A DNA stretch of 64,000 nt, taken from NCBI GenBank assembly GCA_020161215.1, contig JAIUOM010000005.1, positions 1-64,000 on the forward strand, written 5' to 3'. The translations under genes were made by a program, and so were the position numbers. Positions 29,652 to 38,889 of the stretch are shown piece after piece. Position 1 is the stretch's first letter. Every line of letters begins with the position of its first letter. The notes below the pieces were generated by a model. That model did no database searches and was not told the origin of the DNA. It was given only the letters and a program-made list of their open reading frames with translations. The DNA comes from Pseudomonadota bacterium. Lineage in GTDB: Bacteria > Pseudomonadota > Gammaproteobacteria > Burkholderiales > Burkholderiaceae_C.

Positions 29652-31280
29652 TTACAGCGAGGGCAGCTTGTACTCCTTGAGCTGCTCGCGCAGCTTGGTC
29701 TTGAGCATCTTGCCGGTGGCGCCGAGCGGAATGGCGTCGACGAATACCACGTCGTCCGGTGTCTGCCACTTGGCGACCTTGCCTTCGTAGAAGGCCAGCA
29801 GTTCCTCGCGCGTGACCTCCTGCCCAGGCTTCTTGACCACCACCACGATGGGGCGTTCGTCCCATTTCGGGTGGAACATGCCGACGCAAGCGGCCATGGC
29901 CACGGCCGGATGCGCCATGGCCACGTTCTCGATGTCGATGGAGCTGATCCATTCACCACCCGACTTGATCACGTCCTTGCTGCGGTCGGTGATCTGCATG
30001 AAGCCGTCGGCGTCGATGGTGGCCACGTCGCCGGTGGGGAACCAGCCGTCCACCAGCGGGTCGCCCCCCTCGGCCTTGAAGTAGCTGGCCACCACCCAGG
30101 AGCCGCGCACGTGCAGGTCGCCCGACACGCCGGTGCCCCAGGGCAGTTCCTTGCCGTCGGCGTCAACGATCTTCATGTCCACGCCGCAGATGGCACGGCC
30201 CTGCTTGAGGCGCAGCTTGAGCTGCTCCTCGGGCGGCAGCTTGCGGTGCTTCTCCTTCAGGGTGCACAAGGTACCAAGAGGGCTCATCTCGGTCATGCCC
30301 CAGGCGTGCAGCACGTCCACGCCGTACTGGTCGCGGAAGGTGTTGATCATGGCCGGTGGCGCCGCCGAGCCGCCGATCACGGTGCGCTGCAGGGTGCCAA
30401 AGCGCAGTTTGTTCGGCCCCATGTGGCTCAGCAGCATCTGCCAGACGGTGGGCACGCCGGCGGCAAAGGTCACGCCCTCGGCCTCCATCAGCTCGTAGAT
30501 CGACTTGCCGTCCATCGCCGGTCCGGGAAACACCAGCTTGCAGCCCGTCATGGCCGCCGAATACGGAATGCCCCAGGCGTTGACGTGGAACATGGGCACC
30601 ACCGGCAGCACCGCATCGCGCGCCGACAGGCACATCACGTCGGGCATGGCGGCCGCGTAGGCGTGCAGCACGGTCGAGCGGTGGCTGTACAGGGCCGCCT
30701 TGGGGTTGCCCGTGGTGCCGCTGGTGTAGCACATGCTGGAGGCGGTGTTTTCGTCGAACACCGGCCAGTCGTAGTCGGTGGATTGGGCACCAATCCAGGT
30801 TTCGTAGCTGACCAGGTTGGGAATGCCAGTGTCCTGGGGCAGTTTGTCGGCGTCGCACAGGGCCACCCACTGGCGCACGCCCGGGCAGTGGCTGTGAATG
30901 CCCTGGACGATGGGCAGGAAGGTGGTGTCGAAGCAGACGATCTGGTCTTCCGCGTGGTTGACGATCCAGGCGATCTGCTCGGGCAGCAGGCGCGGGTTGA
31001 TGGTGTGCAGCACGCGTTCGGCGCCGCTCACGCCAAAGTACAGCTCGAGATGGCGGTAGCCGTTCCAGGCCAGCGATCCGACCCGCTCGCCCGGCTTGAC
31101 CTGGGTGGCCTCCAGCGCGTTGGCGACCTGCTTGGCACGCTTATGCACATCGGCCCAGGTGTAGCGGTGGATATCGCCCTCCACCCGGCGCGAGACGATT
31201 TCGCCATCGCCATGGTGGCGCGCGGCGAAATCGATCAGCGACGAGATCAGAAGGGGGGGGCTTTGCATCAAACCGAGCAT
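29652..31280 (-). CDS. Fatty/organic acyl-CoA ligase (AMP-forming)
   Basis: 542 residues from the ATG at 31280. The adenylate-forming signature [20 protein letters not shown] (P-loop-like A3) is intact. [25 protein letters not shown] (A7-A8) and the C-terminal catalytic lysine in [11 protein letters not shown] are also present. Length and [13 protein letters not shown] resemble 3-methylmercaptopropionyl-CoA ligase (DmdB) and medium-chain ligases. It activates a carboxylate with ATP and CoA for the downstream beta-oxidation enzymes. It is the first gene of the minus-strand block and is divergent from selO. Confidence 0.92.
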   Translation of the reverse strand: MLGLMQSPPLLISSLIDFAARHHGDGEIVSRRVEGDIHRYTWADVHKRAKQVANALEATQVKPGERVGSLAWNGYRHLELYFGVSGAERVLHTINPRLLPEQIAWIVNHAEDQIVCFDTTFLPIVQGIHSHCPGVRQWVALCDADKLPQDTGIPNLVSYETWIGAQSTDYDWPVFDENTASSMCYTSGTTGNPKAALYSHRSTVLHAYAAAMPDVMCLSARDAVLPVVPMFHVNAWGIPYSAAMTGCKLVFPGPAMDGKSIYELMEAEGVTFAAGVPTVWQMLLSHMGPNKLRFGTLQRTVIGGSAAPPAMINTFRDQYGVDVLHAWGMTEMSPLGTLCTLKEKHRKLPPEEQLKLRLKQGRAICGVDMKIVDADGKELPWGTGVSGDLHVRGSWVVASYFKAEGGDPLVDGWFPTGDVATIDADGFMQITDRSKDVIKSGGEWISSIDIENVAMAHPAVAMAACVGMFHPKWDERPIVVVVKKPGQEVTREELLAFYEGKVAKWQTPDDVVFVDAIPLGATGKMLKTKLREQLKEYKLPSL

Positions 31281-31476
31281 GCTGGCAGTCTCCTTGGGAT
31301 GGGTCGAGGGGCGACCTGAAAGCGTTGGGCGCAAATACCCAAGCATGCCAGCTCGGCACACGCCGGACAAGCACGCCGGGCGGCCGGGCCGGGCCCGCCT
31401 TCAGGTTCCCCCCGGATCATGACAGAAGCCGGCCCCACCTCCCGCAGGGAGACGCCGCATTGGGGACAATTCGGAC

Positions 31477-32964
31477 ATGGATCAAAAAGTCTCCCCCGCG
31501 ACGTTGGACGCGCGGTCGCTGCCCGCCGTGACCGAGGCCGCCTTCGCCGCCCTGGGCCCGGCCTTCTTCACCCGCCTGTCACCCCAGCCGGTGCCGGCCC
31601 CCTACTGGGTGGCGCGCAGCCCGGACATGGCGCGCGAACTGGGCTGGGCCGAGGACTGGTGGCGGCCCGACGCGGCGCTGGAGCTGTTCAGCGGCAACCG
31701 TCTGCCGGCCGGCAGTCGGCCGCTGGCCAGCGTCTACAGCGGCCACCAGTTCGGCGTCTGGGCCGGCCAGTTGGGCGATGGGCGCGCCATTTTGCTGGGG
31801 GAGACCCGGGACAGAAACGACCAGGCGCTGGAAGTGCAACTCAAGGGCAGCGGCCTGACGCCCTACTCGCGCATGGGCGACGGCCGGGCCGTGCTGCGCT
31901 CGTCGATCCGCGAGTTCTTGTGCAGCGAGGCCCTGCACGGCTTGGGCATCCCGACCACGCGCGCGCTGTGCCTCACCGGCTCCGACCTGCCGGTGCGGCG
32001 CGAAACCCTGGAAACCGCCGCCGTGGTCACGCGCCTGGCGCCCAGTTTCATACGTTTCGGCCATTTCGAGCACTTCAGCCACCACGGCCTGCCCGAGCCC
32101 TTGCGCCAGCTGACCGATTTCGTCATCGACCACCACTACCCCGATTGCCGCGCCGCCGCCAACCCACCGGCCGCGTTGCTGGAGGCCGTCACGCGCCGCA
32201 CCGCCGCCCTGATGGCGCAGTGGCAGGCGGTGGGTTTCAGCCATGGGGTGATGAACACCGACAACATGAGCATTCTGGGCCTGACCATCGACTATGGTCC
32301 GTTCCAGTTCCTGGACGGGTTCGATCCCGGCCACATTCCGAACCACAGCGACCACGAGGGTCGCTACGCCTTCGGCCGCCAGCCGGCCGTGGCGCGCTGG
32401 AACCTGTTCGCCCTGGGTCAGGCCCTGCTGCCGCTGATTGGCGCCGAGGACGCCACTCTGGCCGCGCTTGAGCCCTATCTGGGCGTGTTCGAGGCCGAAT
32501 ACGCCCGCTGCCTGGCCGCCAAGCTGGGTTTTGCCCAGGCCAGCGGCCGCACCACCGAGCTGGCGCAGGGGCTGCTCCAGCTGATGGCCACCGAGCACAC
32601 CGACTACACCCTGGCCTGGCGCGCGCTCAGCCGCCACATGGCCGGCGGGCCACAGGAAGATCTGCGCGCGCATTTCATCGACCAGGCCGCCCTGGGCGCC
32701 TGGCTGGGCGACTACCAGGCGCTGGCGCGGCAGGCCGGGGCCGAACACAGCCCCGAGCACATGCTGCGCACCAACCCGGCCTTCGTGCTGCGCAATTACA
32801 TGGCCGAGGAAGCCATCGAAAAGGCGAAACTAAAAGACTTATCGGTGCTCCAAGCCCTGCATGCCGTGCTGACCCGTCCGTTCGACGAGCAACCCGAGCA
32901 CGCCACCTGGGCCGGCCTGCCGCCGGACTGGGCCTCCCGCATCACCCTCAGCTGCTCCTCATGA
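31477..32964 (+). CDS. selO: Protein adenylyltransferase SelO
   Basis: 495-residue pseudokinase-fold AMP transferase that AMPylates Ser/Thr/Tyr of target proteins, linked to oxidative stress. [12 protein letters not shown] and the glycine-rich-loop region [20 protein letters not shown] are present. The metal-binding motif is in [12 protein letters not shown], with Asp in [12 protein letters not shown]. The C-terminal TLSCSS tail is the Cys-containing redox switch position (selenocysteine in some homologues). The ATG at 31477 has GACAAT 6 nt before it. The stop overlaps the msrB start (ATGA). Confidence 0.95.
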   Translation: MDQKVSPATLDARSLPAVTEAAFAALGPAFFTRLSPQPVPAPYWVARSPDMARELGWAEDWWRPDAALELFSGNRLPAGSRPLASVYSGHQFGVWAGQLGDGRAILLGETRDRNDQALEVQLKGSGLTPYSRMGDGRAVLRSSIREFLCSEALHGLGIPTTRALCLTGSDLPVRRETLETAAVVTRLAPSFIRFGHFEHFSHHGLPEPLRQLTDFVIDHHYPDCRAAANPPAALLEAVTRRTAALMAQWQAVGFSHGVMNTDNMSILGLTIDYGPFQFLDGFDPGHIPNHSDHEGRYAFGRQPAVARWNLFALGQALLPLIGAEDATLAALEPYLGVFEAEYARCLAAKLGFAQASGRTTELAQGLLQLMATEHTDYTLAWRALSRHMAGGPQEDLRAHFIDQAALGAWLGDYQALARQAGAEHSPEHMLRTNPAFVLRNYMAEEAIEKAKLKDLSVLQALHAVLTRPFDEQPEHATWAGLPPDWASRITLSCSS

Positions 32965-33371
32965 CCTACCCCGTGCACAAGACCGACGCCGAATGGCGTG
33001 CCCTGCTGGAGGGCAAAGGCGCCGAAGCGCCCGCCTTCCAGGTCACCCGCCATGCCGCCACCGAGCGCCCCTTCAGCGGCAAATTTGAACGTCACTGGGC
33101 CCACGGCAGCTACCACTGCGTCTGCTGCAACGCCAAACTGTTCGAATCCGACACCAAATTCGACGCCGGCTGCGGCTGGCCCAGCTTCTGGCAGGCCGCC
33201 GTGCCCGGCGCCATCGAGGAGCGGCGCGACTCAAGCCACGGCATGGTGCGCGTGGAGACCCTGTGCGCCAGCTGTGGCGCGCATCTGGGCCATGTATTTC
33301 CCGACGGCCCGGGCCCCACTGGACTGCGCTATTGCATGAATTCGGCCTCGCTCGACTTCACGCCGCGATAA
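32961..33371 (+). CDS. msrB: Peptide-methionine (R)-S-oxide reductase MsrB
   Basis: 136 residues. Reduces methionine-R-sulfoxide in proteins. Structural zinc cysteines are in CVCC and [15 protein letters not shown] and the catalytic cysteine in [11 protein letters not shown] are intact. Overlap with selO by 4 nt indicates translational coupling and fits a joint role in oxidative stress. It is followed by yciB, bolA and a parvulin in the same direction. Confidence 0.97.
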   Translation: MTYPVHKTDAEWRALLEGKGAEAPAFQVTRHAATERPFSGKFERHWAHGSYHCVCCNAKLFESDTKFDAGCGWPSFWQAAVPGAIEERRDSSHGMVRVETLCASCGAHLGHVFPDGPGPTGLRYCMNSASLDFTPR

Positions 33372-33381
33372 TGGCGGGTTG

Positions 33382-33942
33382 ATGAAAGCCCTGCTCGACT
33401 TCCTTCCGATCCTGCTGTTCTTCGGCGCCTACAAGCTGCAAGGCATCTACGTGGCCACCGGCGTGCTGATGGCCGCCACCGTGCTGCAGATGGCCGTCGT
33501 CTACGCCATCGACAAGAAACTCACGGCCATGCACAAGGTCACGCTGGCGTTGATCCTGGTGTTCGGCACGCTCACCCTGGTGCTGCAGGACGAGCGCTTC
33601 ATCAAATGGAAGCCGACCGTGCTCTACACCGCCATGGCGCTGGCGCTGGCGGTAGCGCTGTGGGCCTTCCACAAGAACTTCCTGCGCATCATGCTGGGCA
33701 GCCAGCTGAGCCTGCCGGATCCGGTCTGGAACCGGCTCACCGTGGCCTGGATCGGCTACTGCCTGTTCATGGCCGCGCTCAACGGCTACGTGGCGGCCTA
33801 CTACTCGACCGACGCCTGGGCCAATTTCAAGCTCTGGGGCTATGTGTTCCCGATCGCCTTCATCATCGGCCAGGGCCTGTACGTGGCGCGGCACCTGAAG
33901 GACGAGCCCGGCCCCGACACCCCACCCGGAGAATCCCCATGA
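33382..33942 (+). CDS. yciB: Septation protein A / inner membrane protein YciB
   Basis: 186 residues from the ATG at 33382. Five or six hydrophobic helices; the opening [27 protein letters not shown] is characteristic of YciB/IspZ. The protein interacts with cell-elongation and division machinery in E. coli. The C-terminus ends in a short hydrophilic tail. GATAAT lies 9 nt before the ATG. The stop overlaps the bolA start by 4 nt. Confidence 0.95.
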   Translation: MKALLDFLPILLFFGAYKLQGIYVATGVLMAATVLQMAVVYAIDKKLTAMHKVTLALILVFGTLTLVLQDERFIKWKPTVLYTAMALALAVALWAFHKNFLRIMLGSQLSLPDPVWNRLTVAWIGYCLFMAALNGYVAAYYSTDAWANFKLWGYVFPIAFIIGQGLYVARHLKDEPGPDTPPGESP

Positions 33943-34208
33943 GCGATGCGTCCCTGGCCGACCGCATGGCCGAGCGCTTGCGCCAGCGCCTGCAGCCCGC
34001 GCAGCTCGAGGTGCTGGACGAAAGCTGGCAGCACGAAGGCCATGCCGGCGCCAACGGCACCGGTTTCGGCACCCACTTTCGGGTCCGCATCGCCTCGCCG
34101 CTGTTCGCCGGCAAGCCGCGCGTGGCGCGTCATCGGCTTGTGTATGATGCGCTGCGCGATTTCATCGCCGAGCAAGGCGTGCACGCACTGGCCATCGAGA
34201 CGCACTGA
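33939..34208 (+). CDS. BolA family protein
   Basis: 89-residue BolA-fold protein: [50 protein letters not shown] and the C-terminal ALAIET are the family landmarks. BolA proteins bind monothiol glutaredoxins and [2Fe-2S] clusters and take part in iron or redox homeostasis. Start overlaps the yciB stop (ATGA), so it is co-translated. Confidence 0.95.
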   Translation: MSDASLADRMAERLRQRLQPAQLEVLDESWQHEGHAGANGTGFGTHFRVRIASPLFAGKPRVARHRLVYDALRDFIAEQGVHALAIETH

Positions 34209-34283
34209 TTTGTACCCCGGCCTGATCCTCGCCAACCAGTGTTTTCAACCGTCCCACACGGGATCCGTTTCACCCACCCCACC

Positions 34284-35102
34284 ATGAAAAAAACCTTCCT
34301 GGCCGCCACCTCCGCGGCACTGCTGGCCGGCGCGCTGGCCCTGCCCGCCGCCGCGCAGAACATCGCCATCGTCAACGGCAAGCCGGTGCCCAAGGCGCGC
34401 CTGACCGCGCTGGAGGAGCAGATCAAAGCCCAGGCCGAGCGCACTGGCCGCCCGGTGCCGCCGGAAATTGCCACCCAGCTGCGCCAGGAGCTGATCGCGC
34501 GCGAAATCTTCATGCAGGAAGCCCAGCGCCGCGGCCTGGAAGCCTCGGCCGACTACCGCGCCAAGATGGAACTGGCGCGCCAGAGCGTGCTGATCGGTGA
34601 GCTGTTCGCCGATTACCAGAAGAAGAACCCCGTCACCGACGCCGAGGCCAAGGCCGAATACGACCGCCTGGTCGGCGCCCAGACCCCGCCGGCCGGCGCC
34701 AAGGAGTACAAGGCACGCCACATCCTGGTCGAAAAGGAAGACGAAGCCAAGGCCATCATTGCCGAGCTGAAGAAAGGCGGCAACTTCGAGGAGATCGCCA
34801 AGAAGCAGTCCAAGGACCCCGGCTCTGGCGCCCAGGGCGGCGATCTGGGCTGGGCCAACCCGTCCGGCTACGTGCCCGAGTTCTCCGACGCCATGAAAAA
34901 GCTCGACAAGGGCCAGACCACCGAGGCGCCGGTCAAGTCACAGTTCGGCTACCACGTGATCCGCGTCGACGACGTGCGCGACGCGAAGGGCCCGGAAGCG
35001 CCCAAGTTCGACGACGTCAAGCCACAGATCGTGCAGCAGATGCAGCAGCAGAAACTGGCGCAGTTCCAGGAAGAGCTGCGCGCCAAGGCCAAGGTCGAAT
35101 AA
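34284..35102 (+). CDS. Periplasmic parvulin-type peptidyl-prolyl isomerase
   Basis: 272 residues from the ATG at 34284. A signal peptide (KKTFLAATSAALLAGALALPAAA) precedes a SurA/PrsA-like helical N-domain. The parvulin domain is at about residues 145-240: ARHILVEKEDEA, ARKQSKDPGSGAQGGDLGW-type and TEAPVKSQFGYHVIRVDD. It assists folding of exported proteins. It ends the selO-msrB-yciB-bolA run and is followed by a strong terminator. Confidence 0.94.
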   Translation: MKKTFLAATSAALLAGALALPAAAQNIAIVNGKPVPKARLTALEEQIKAQAERTGRPVPPEIATQLRQELIAREIFMQEAQRRGLEASADYRAKMELARQSVLIGELFADYQKKNPVTDAEAKAEYDRLVGAQTPPAGAKEYKARHILVEKEDEAKAIIAELKKGGNFEEIAKKQSKDPGSGAQGGDLGWANPSGYVPEFSDAMKKLDKGQTTEAPVKSQFGYHVIRVDDVRDAKGPEAPKFDDVKPQIVQQMQQQKLAQFQEELRAKAKVE

Positions 35103-35126
35103 CCCCCCGCGCGCGCAGCACCCAGG

Positions 35127-35158
35127 CGGCCCGGCATTGTCCGGGCCGTTTTTCTTTT
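35127..35158 (+). terminator. Intrinsic terminator after the parvulin gene
   Basis: CGGCCCGG (35127-35134), loop CATTGT, CCGGGCCG (35141-35148), then TTTTTCTTTT. An 8-bp perfect GC stem with a T-tract, 25 nt after the stop codon. Confidence 0.92.
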
Positions 35159-35160
35159 AA

Positions 35161-35216
35161 GCTTCTATTTTGATAGCAAACCAAGATTGGTCCACGCCGG
35201 CTGGTGCTCAAAACAC
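35161..35216 (+). repeat. Dispersed hairpin/GCCGGC repeat, copy R6
   Basis: CTATTTTGATAGC (35165-35177), 18-nt spacer with AGATTGGTCCAC, GCCGGC at 35196-35201. It follows directly after the parvulin terminator T-tract, between convergent genes. Confidence 0.7.
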
Positions 35217-35327
35217 CCGCCAAACCGGTCAATTCAGGCTGCGGCCGTAGTACGCATCGGCGGCGGGCGCCGCGCGGCGGGCTCGCAGGACGAAAGCTCA
35301 GGGGCGCGGCAACCGCCAGAACGCTTG

Positions 35328-36098
35328 TTACGACGGACGCACCGCGCGCCAAACCATCAGCAGCCCAATCAGCACCGGCTGGTGCAGCATGTAGTAGCTG
35401 AGGCTCCAGCGGCCCAGCACGGCCAGTGGGCGCCCCAGCGGCCCCACCGGCCCGGCCAGCCAGCTCCCCGGGCGCGCCAGCCATTGCGCCAGGCCCACAC
35501 CCCACAGCAGCACGCCCAGCCAGGGCAGTAGCGGCACGTAATCCTCGGTGGCCGGTTTGCCGCTGACCACGCCCAGCCAGTTCAGCCCGCGGCTGTCGAA
35601 CACCGGCCAGGCGGCGGGTGCTTGCTGCAAAGCCGTGTTCAACAGTGGGGCCAGCAGCACCAGGGCCGTGCCCAGCAACCAGGGCGTGGCGCCCTGCAGC
35701 CCCCCGCGCACCAGCCCCAGGCGGGCGATCAACAGCATCGCCGCCAGGGCATGCAACACGCCAAAGCTGATCCAACTGAAGGGAAACATGAACCACGAGG
35801 CCAGCGTCACCAGCATGGCGCAGCCCAGCACCTGGGCCCAGCGGCGCGCAAAACGCGGCCAGGCCTGCCCTTGCCGCGCGGCCAGCGCCTGGCCCATGCC
35901 GGCGCACAGCAGGAACAGGCCGACAATGCCCGTGCGCTGCCAGGTCCAGAATGGGTCGACATAGAAGTCCTGCGGCCTCGTCAACCCGAAGTGGTTCAGA
36001 TCGAAGCACAGGTGGTAGGCCGTCATCCACACCATCGCCAGCCCACGCAAGGCGTCGACGCGGTCGAAGCGGGTCGGGGCGTTGGCGGCTACAGGCAT
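35328..36098 (-). CDS. DUF1624 / heparan-alpha-glucosaminide N-acetyltransferase-like membrane protein
   Basis: 256 residues from the ATG at 36098. RFDRVDALRGLAMVWMTAYHLCFDLNHFG is the DUF1624 signature, followed by seven or so hydrophobic helices and the C-terminal LSYYMLHQPVLIGLL. The family belongs to the acyltransferase 3-like superfamily and transfers acyl groups across or at the membrane; the His in the AYHL segment is the usual candidate catalytic residue. The substrate is unknown. It is divergent from the rlhA remnant. Confidence 0.88.
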   Translation of the reverse strand: MPVAANAPTRFDRVDALRGLAMVWMTAYHLCFDLNHFGLTRPQDFYVDPFWTWQRTGIVGLFLLCAGMGQALAARQGQAWPRFARRWAQVLGCAMLVTLASWFMFPFSWISFGVLHALAAMLLIARLGLVRGGLQGATPWLLGTALVLLAPLLNTALQQAPAAWPVFDSRGLNWLGVVSGKPATEDYVPLLPWLGVLLWGVGLAQWLARPGSWLAGPVGPLGRPLAVLGRWSLSYYMLHQPVLIGLLMVWRAVRPS

Positions 36099-36162
36099 GG
36101 AGGCGGGATTCGAGGATCGGGTGGCAGGCGGCGATCCTAGCCCAGCCCGGACAATCGCCCCC

Positions 36163-37248
36163 ATGGCCAACGCCCCCCCACCACCTTGAACTGCTCGCGC
36201 CCGCGCGCGACGCCGACATCGGCATCGAAGCCGTGAACCATGGCGCCGACGCCGTGTACATCGGTGGCCCGGGTTTTGGCGCGCGCGCCAGCGCCGGCAA
36301 CACAGTGGCCGACATCGAGCGCCTGGCCCACCACGCGCACCGTTTCGACGCCCGCATCTTCGTCACCCTCAACACCATCCCGCGCGACGACGAGCTGGAG
36401 CCGGCGCGCCGCCTGGCCTGGCGGATGTACGAGGCCGGCGTCGACGCGCTCATCATCCAGGACATGGGTCTGCTGCAACTGGATCTGCCGCCCATCCAGC
36501 TGCACGCCAGCACGCAGACCGACATCCGCACGCCCGAGAAAGCGCGCTTTCTGCAAGACGCCGGCCTGTCGCGGATCGTGTTGGCGCGCGAGCTGACGCT
36601 GGCGCGGATCGCCGACATCCGGGAGGCGCTGGACCCTGGGCGCTGCACCATCGAGTTCTTCATCCACGGCGCGCTGTGCGTGGCCTACAGCGGCCAGAGC
36701 TGCATCAGCCACGCCCACACTGGCCGCAGCGCCAACCGTGGCGACTGCTCGCAGGCCTGCCGCCTGCATTACCAAGTGCCTTCACCCCCCTCGACATCGC
36801 GCTCAATCTGCCGCGCGCCGTGCCGGTGCAGCCGCCCACGCCCTACCCCGAAGACACGCTCAGTTACCTGGCCAACGTGTTCAACCACGCCGCGTGCGAC
36901 TTCTACGCCCGCCACGGCGTGAAGGTGATCGACGCCGCCTACGAAAGCCAGCAAGAGGAAGGCGAGGTCAGCCTGATGATCACCAAGCACTGCGTGCGCT
37001 TCTCCTTGAACCCGTGCCCCAAGCAGGCCAAGGGCGTCACCGGCGTGCAGGGCACGGTGCGTGCCGAGCCGCTGCAGCTCATCAATGGCAAGGAAAAGCT
37101 CACCCTGCGCTTCGACTGCAAGCCCTGCGAGATGCACGTGGTCGGCAAGATCAAGCCCGGCGTGCTGCAGCGCGGCGCGCGCGAGGCCGCTGAACAGGCG
37201 CTGCGCTTTTACCGCGCTGAGCCCGTTCCGGCCCAGGTTTCGGATTGA
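36163..37248 (+). pseudogene. rlhA: Broken rlhA (U32-family 23S rRNA C2501 hydroxylase)
   Basis: Two fragments correspond to the ends of RlhA/YdcP (653 residues in E. coli). The N-part (frame from about 36177 to 36778) has LELLAPARDADIG, GADAVYIGGPGFGARA and GRSANRGDCSQACRLHY. The C-part (about 36780-37248, another frame) has YPEDTLSYLANVFNHAA, ITKHCVRFSLNPCPKQAKG and CKPCEMHVVGKIKP. Roughly 330 central residues are missing and the junction is frameshifted. The ATG at 36163, with GACAAT 7 nt before it, is also out of frame with the N-part across a run of seven C. The product would lack its central domain, so the gene is very likely inactive. Confidence 0.88.
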
Positions 37249-37321
37249 AGCCTGCCGTGGCTGGGGTCAAGCCATCGGTCGAAGGGCAAGCCGGCGGACA
37301 GGCACCGCGGTCACGTTGAAC

Positions 37322-37378
37322 GCTCCTGATAGAGTAGCTGACCAGGCAATATTGACGCCGGCCAAGCGTCAGAAACAT
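37322..37378 (+). repeat. Dispersed hairpin/GCCGGC repeat, copy R7
   Basis: GCTCCTGATAGAGTAGC (37322-37338), 18-nt spacer with GGCAATATTGAC, GCCGGC at 37357-37362, tail. Very similar to R5 over the spacer. Confidence 0.7.
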
Positions 37379-37616
37379 GTCTCAATTCCACCTGTGTATC
37401 GGCATCAGGACGCACCGACTTGCCGCCACGTGCCGCTGGCGGCCAACTTCACCGCCGGTGACAGTTTGTGGCTGGCGCTCGGGTTTTGCCGATCAGTCCC
37501 TCCGCGCCCTGGTTCGCCCGCACCTGGATCTGCTGCAGCCCTGCGCCCCCGGGCGGCGCGTGCTGGTGCTGCCGCGCGGCTCTGGCCCGCCAGGCCGAAA
37601 CCAGTTCAACCCGAAC

Positions 37617-37679
37617 TTTTGAATCAGAATATGCTTTGGCCGGCACCCACAAATCCAGTCAAGCTCTTATTTTTGTAGC
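37617..37679 (-). repeat. Dispersed hairpin/GCCGGC repeat, copy R8
   Basis: On the minus strand: GCTACAAAAATAAGAGC (37679-37663), 18 nt, GCCGGC (37644-37639), tail with ATTCTGATTCAAAAG. It ends 18 nt before the uspA start and may overlap its promoter. Confidence 0.6.
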
Positions 37680-37696
37680 AATTCGAGAACCGACCC

Positions 37697-38137
37697 ATGA
37701 AAATCCTGCTTCCCGTCGACGGCACCGAGCTGTCCCTGCATGAAACCCGCTTCGCCCTGCAGCTGGTGCGCGAGGGCCTGCGCGCCAGCTTCGTGCTGGC
37801 CAATGTGCAGGAGCCGGCCAGCTTCTACGAAATCGTCACCGCGCAAGACCCGGCGCTGATCGAGGACGCCGCCCTGGAAGCCGCCGACGACCTGATGGCC
37901 CCCTCGGCCGAGCTGCTGCGCCAGGCCGGCGTGAGCTTCGAGACGGCCGTCGTCTCGGGCGATCCGGCCCAGGGCATGCTGGAGCTGATCGAAATCCACC
38001 GCTGCGACATGGTGGTGATGGGCGAGCGTGCGCTCGGCCCGCTGCGCCGGATGATCGAAGGCGCCTCGGTCTCGCGCCGCCTGGTCGAGGACTCGCCCGT
38101 GCCGGTGCTGCTGATCAAGCCGCCCACCGAGGACTGA
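37697..38137 (+). CDS. Universal stress protein, UspA family
   Basis: 146-residue single UspA domain. MKILLPVDGTELSL opens the fold and VVMGERALGPLRRMIEGASVSRRLVEDSPVPVLLIK carries the ATP-binding G-x2-G-x9-G-(S/T)-like loop near residues 110-125, in a variant form (GERALGPLRRMIEGAS). The role is stress tolerance or nucleotide-dependent regulation; the partner is unknown. It is followed 5 nt later by a thioesterase gene, so the two form a probable operon. Confidence 0.92.
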   Translation: MKILLPVDGTELSLHETRFALQLVREGLRASFVLANVQEPASFYEIVTAQDPALIEDAALEAADDLMAPSAELLRQAGVSFETAVVSGDPAQGMLELIEIHRCDMVVMGERALGPLRRMIEGASVSRRLVEDSPVPVLLIKPPTED

Positions 38138-38142
38138 CGCCC

Positions 38143-38646
38143 ATGGATCTGCCCCGCCACCAGCTGAGCATGACGGTGCTGATGACGCCGGACACCGCCA
38201 ATTTCTCGGGCAACGTGCACGGCGGGCACCTGCTCAAGCTGCTGGACCAGGTGGCCTACGCCTGCGCCAGCCGCTACGCCGGGCGCTACGTGGTCACGCT
38301 GTCGGTGGATCAGGTGATGTTTCTTCAGCCCATCGTGGTGGGCGAGCTGGTCACTTTTCTGGCCAGCGTGAACCACACCGGGCGCAGCTCGATGGAAATC
38401 GGCATCAAGGTGTTGGCCGAGGACATTCGCGAGCAAAGCGTGCGGCATGTCAACAGCTGCTTCTTTTCGATGGTGGCCGTGGACGAAAACCGCAAGACCG
38501 TGGCCGTGCCGCCGCTGGAGCCCAGCACCCCCGAAGAGCGCCGCCGCTTCAAGGCCGCCGAACTGCGCCGCACCCTGCGCAGCGAAATCAAGGCGCGCTA
38601 CGCCGCGCTCGGGGTGGGCGGCGATGCGGTGACGGCCAGGACCTAG
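38143..38646 (+). CDS. Acyl-CoA thioesterase, YciA/BFIT-type hotdog
   Basis: 167-residue hotdog protein. NFSGNVHGGHLLKLLDQVAYACA contains the family GGxLLKxxD element with the catalytic Asp, and VDQVMFLQPIVVGELV follows. It hydrolyses acyl-CoA. It has a charged C-terminal extension. It starts 5 nt after the uspA stop. Its TAG stop codon is the first feature touched by the long palindromic element beginning at 38646. Confidence 0.92.
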   Translation: MDLPRHQLSMTVLMTPDTANFSGNVHGGHLLKLLDQVAYACASRYAGRYVVTLSVDQVMFLQPIVVGELVTFLASVNHTGRSSMEIGIKVLAEDIREQSVRHVNSCFFSMVAVDENRKTVAVPPLEPSTPEERRRFKAAELRRTLRSEIKARYAALGVGGDAVTART

Positions 38647-38806
38647 TACTGCAACCCCGAAGTATCGAAACATGAAATCGTGTCTTCGCACGCATGGCGG
38701 CGTTGCAAATCCTCGCCATAGCGATGGCTATGGCTGCGGTTTGCGCCTTGCCCTGCGCACGAATCCATCGATTTCACTGCGTTCCTCTACTTCCGGGTCG
38801 CAGTGC
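38646..38806. repeat. 161-bp imperfect palindromic element between convergent genes
   Basis: The left end GTACTGCAACCCCGAAGTA matches the reverse complement of the right end TACTTCCGGGTCGCAGTGC, and similarity continues inward through GAAATCG, the TTCGCACGC/GCGCACGAA segments and GTTGCAAA/TTTGCGCC. It closes on the central inverted repeat CCATAGCGATGGCTATGG (38716-38733). It has no coding capacity and lies between the stops of the thioesterase and purL genes. The shape is that of a non-autonomous palindromic unit (ERIC/MITE-like). Confidence 0.75.
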
Positions 38807-38889
38807 TGGCCCTCTGCGCGGCCGATCTCAGGCGGTCTGAAGTTCGGGCGACTTTCGCGCCAACGCACCGGCGTCGGCGGTTGTGCGCT

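Larger units (their letters stand above)
37249..37696. other. Gene-free stretch between the rlhA remnant and uspA
   Basis: About 450 nt with no convincing gene. Short open frames exist on both strands but none shows a recognisable motif. It holds two copies of the dispersed repeat in opposite orientation (R7 and R8). Loss of the flanking gene suggests this is decaying sequence. Confidence 0.6.

Noticed and set aside
32820..32860. Locally lower-GC stretch within selO as another in-frame repeat
   Set aside because: It lacks the hairpin, the 18-nt spacing and GCCGGC, and the encoded residues fit the normal SelO sequence before FDEQPE.
36652..36775. Possible altered cysteine spacing (SGQSCIS versus E. 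coli SGQCYIS) in the rlhA remnant as a catalytic change
   Set aside because: The gene is already broken, and I cannot be sure the Ser-Cys order is not normal in betaproteobacterial homologues.
37377..37622. Short open frame between the rlhA remnant and uspA as a possible small gene
   Set aside because: No motif, hydrophobic pattern or ribosome site; it runs from one repeat copy into another and competes with equally long frames on both strands.
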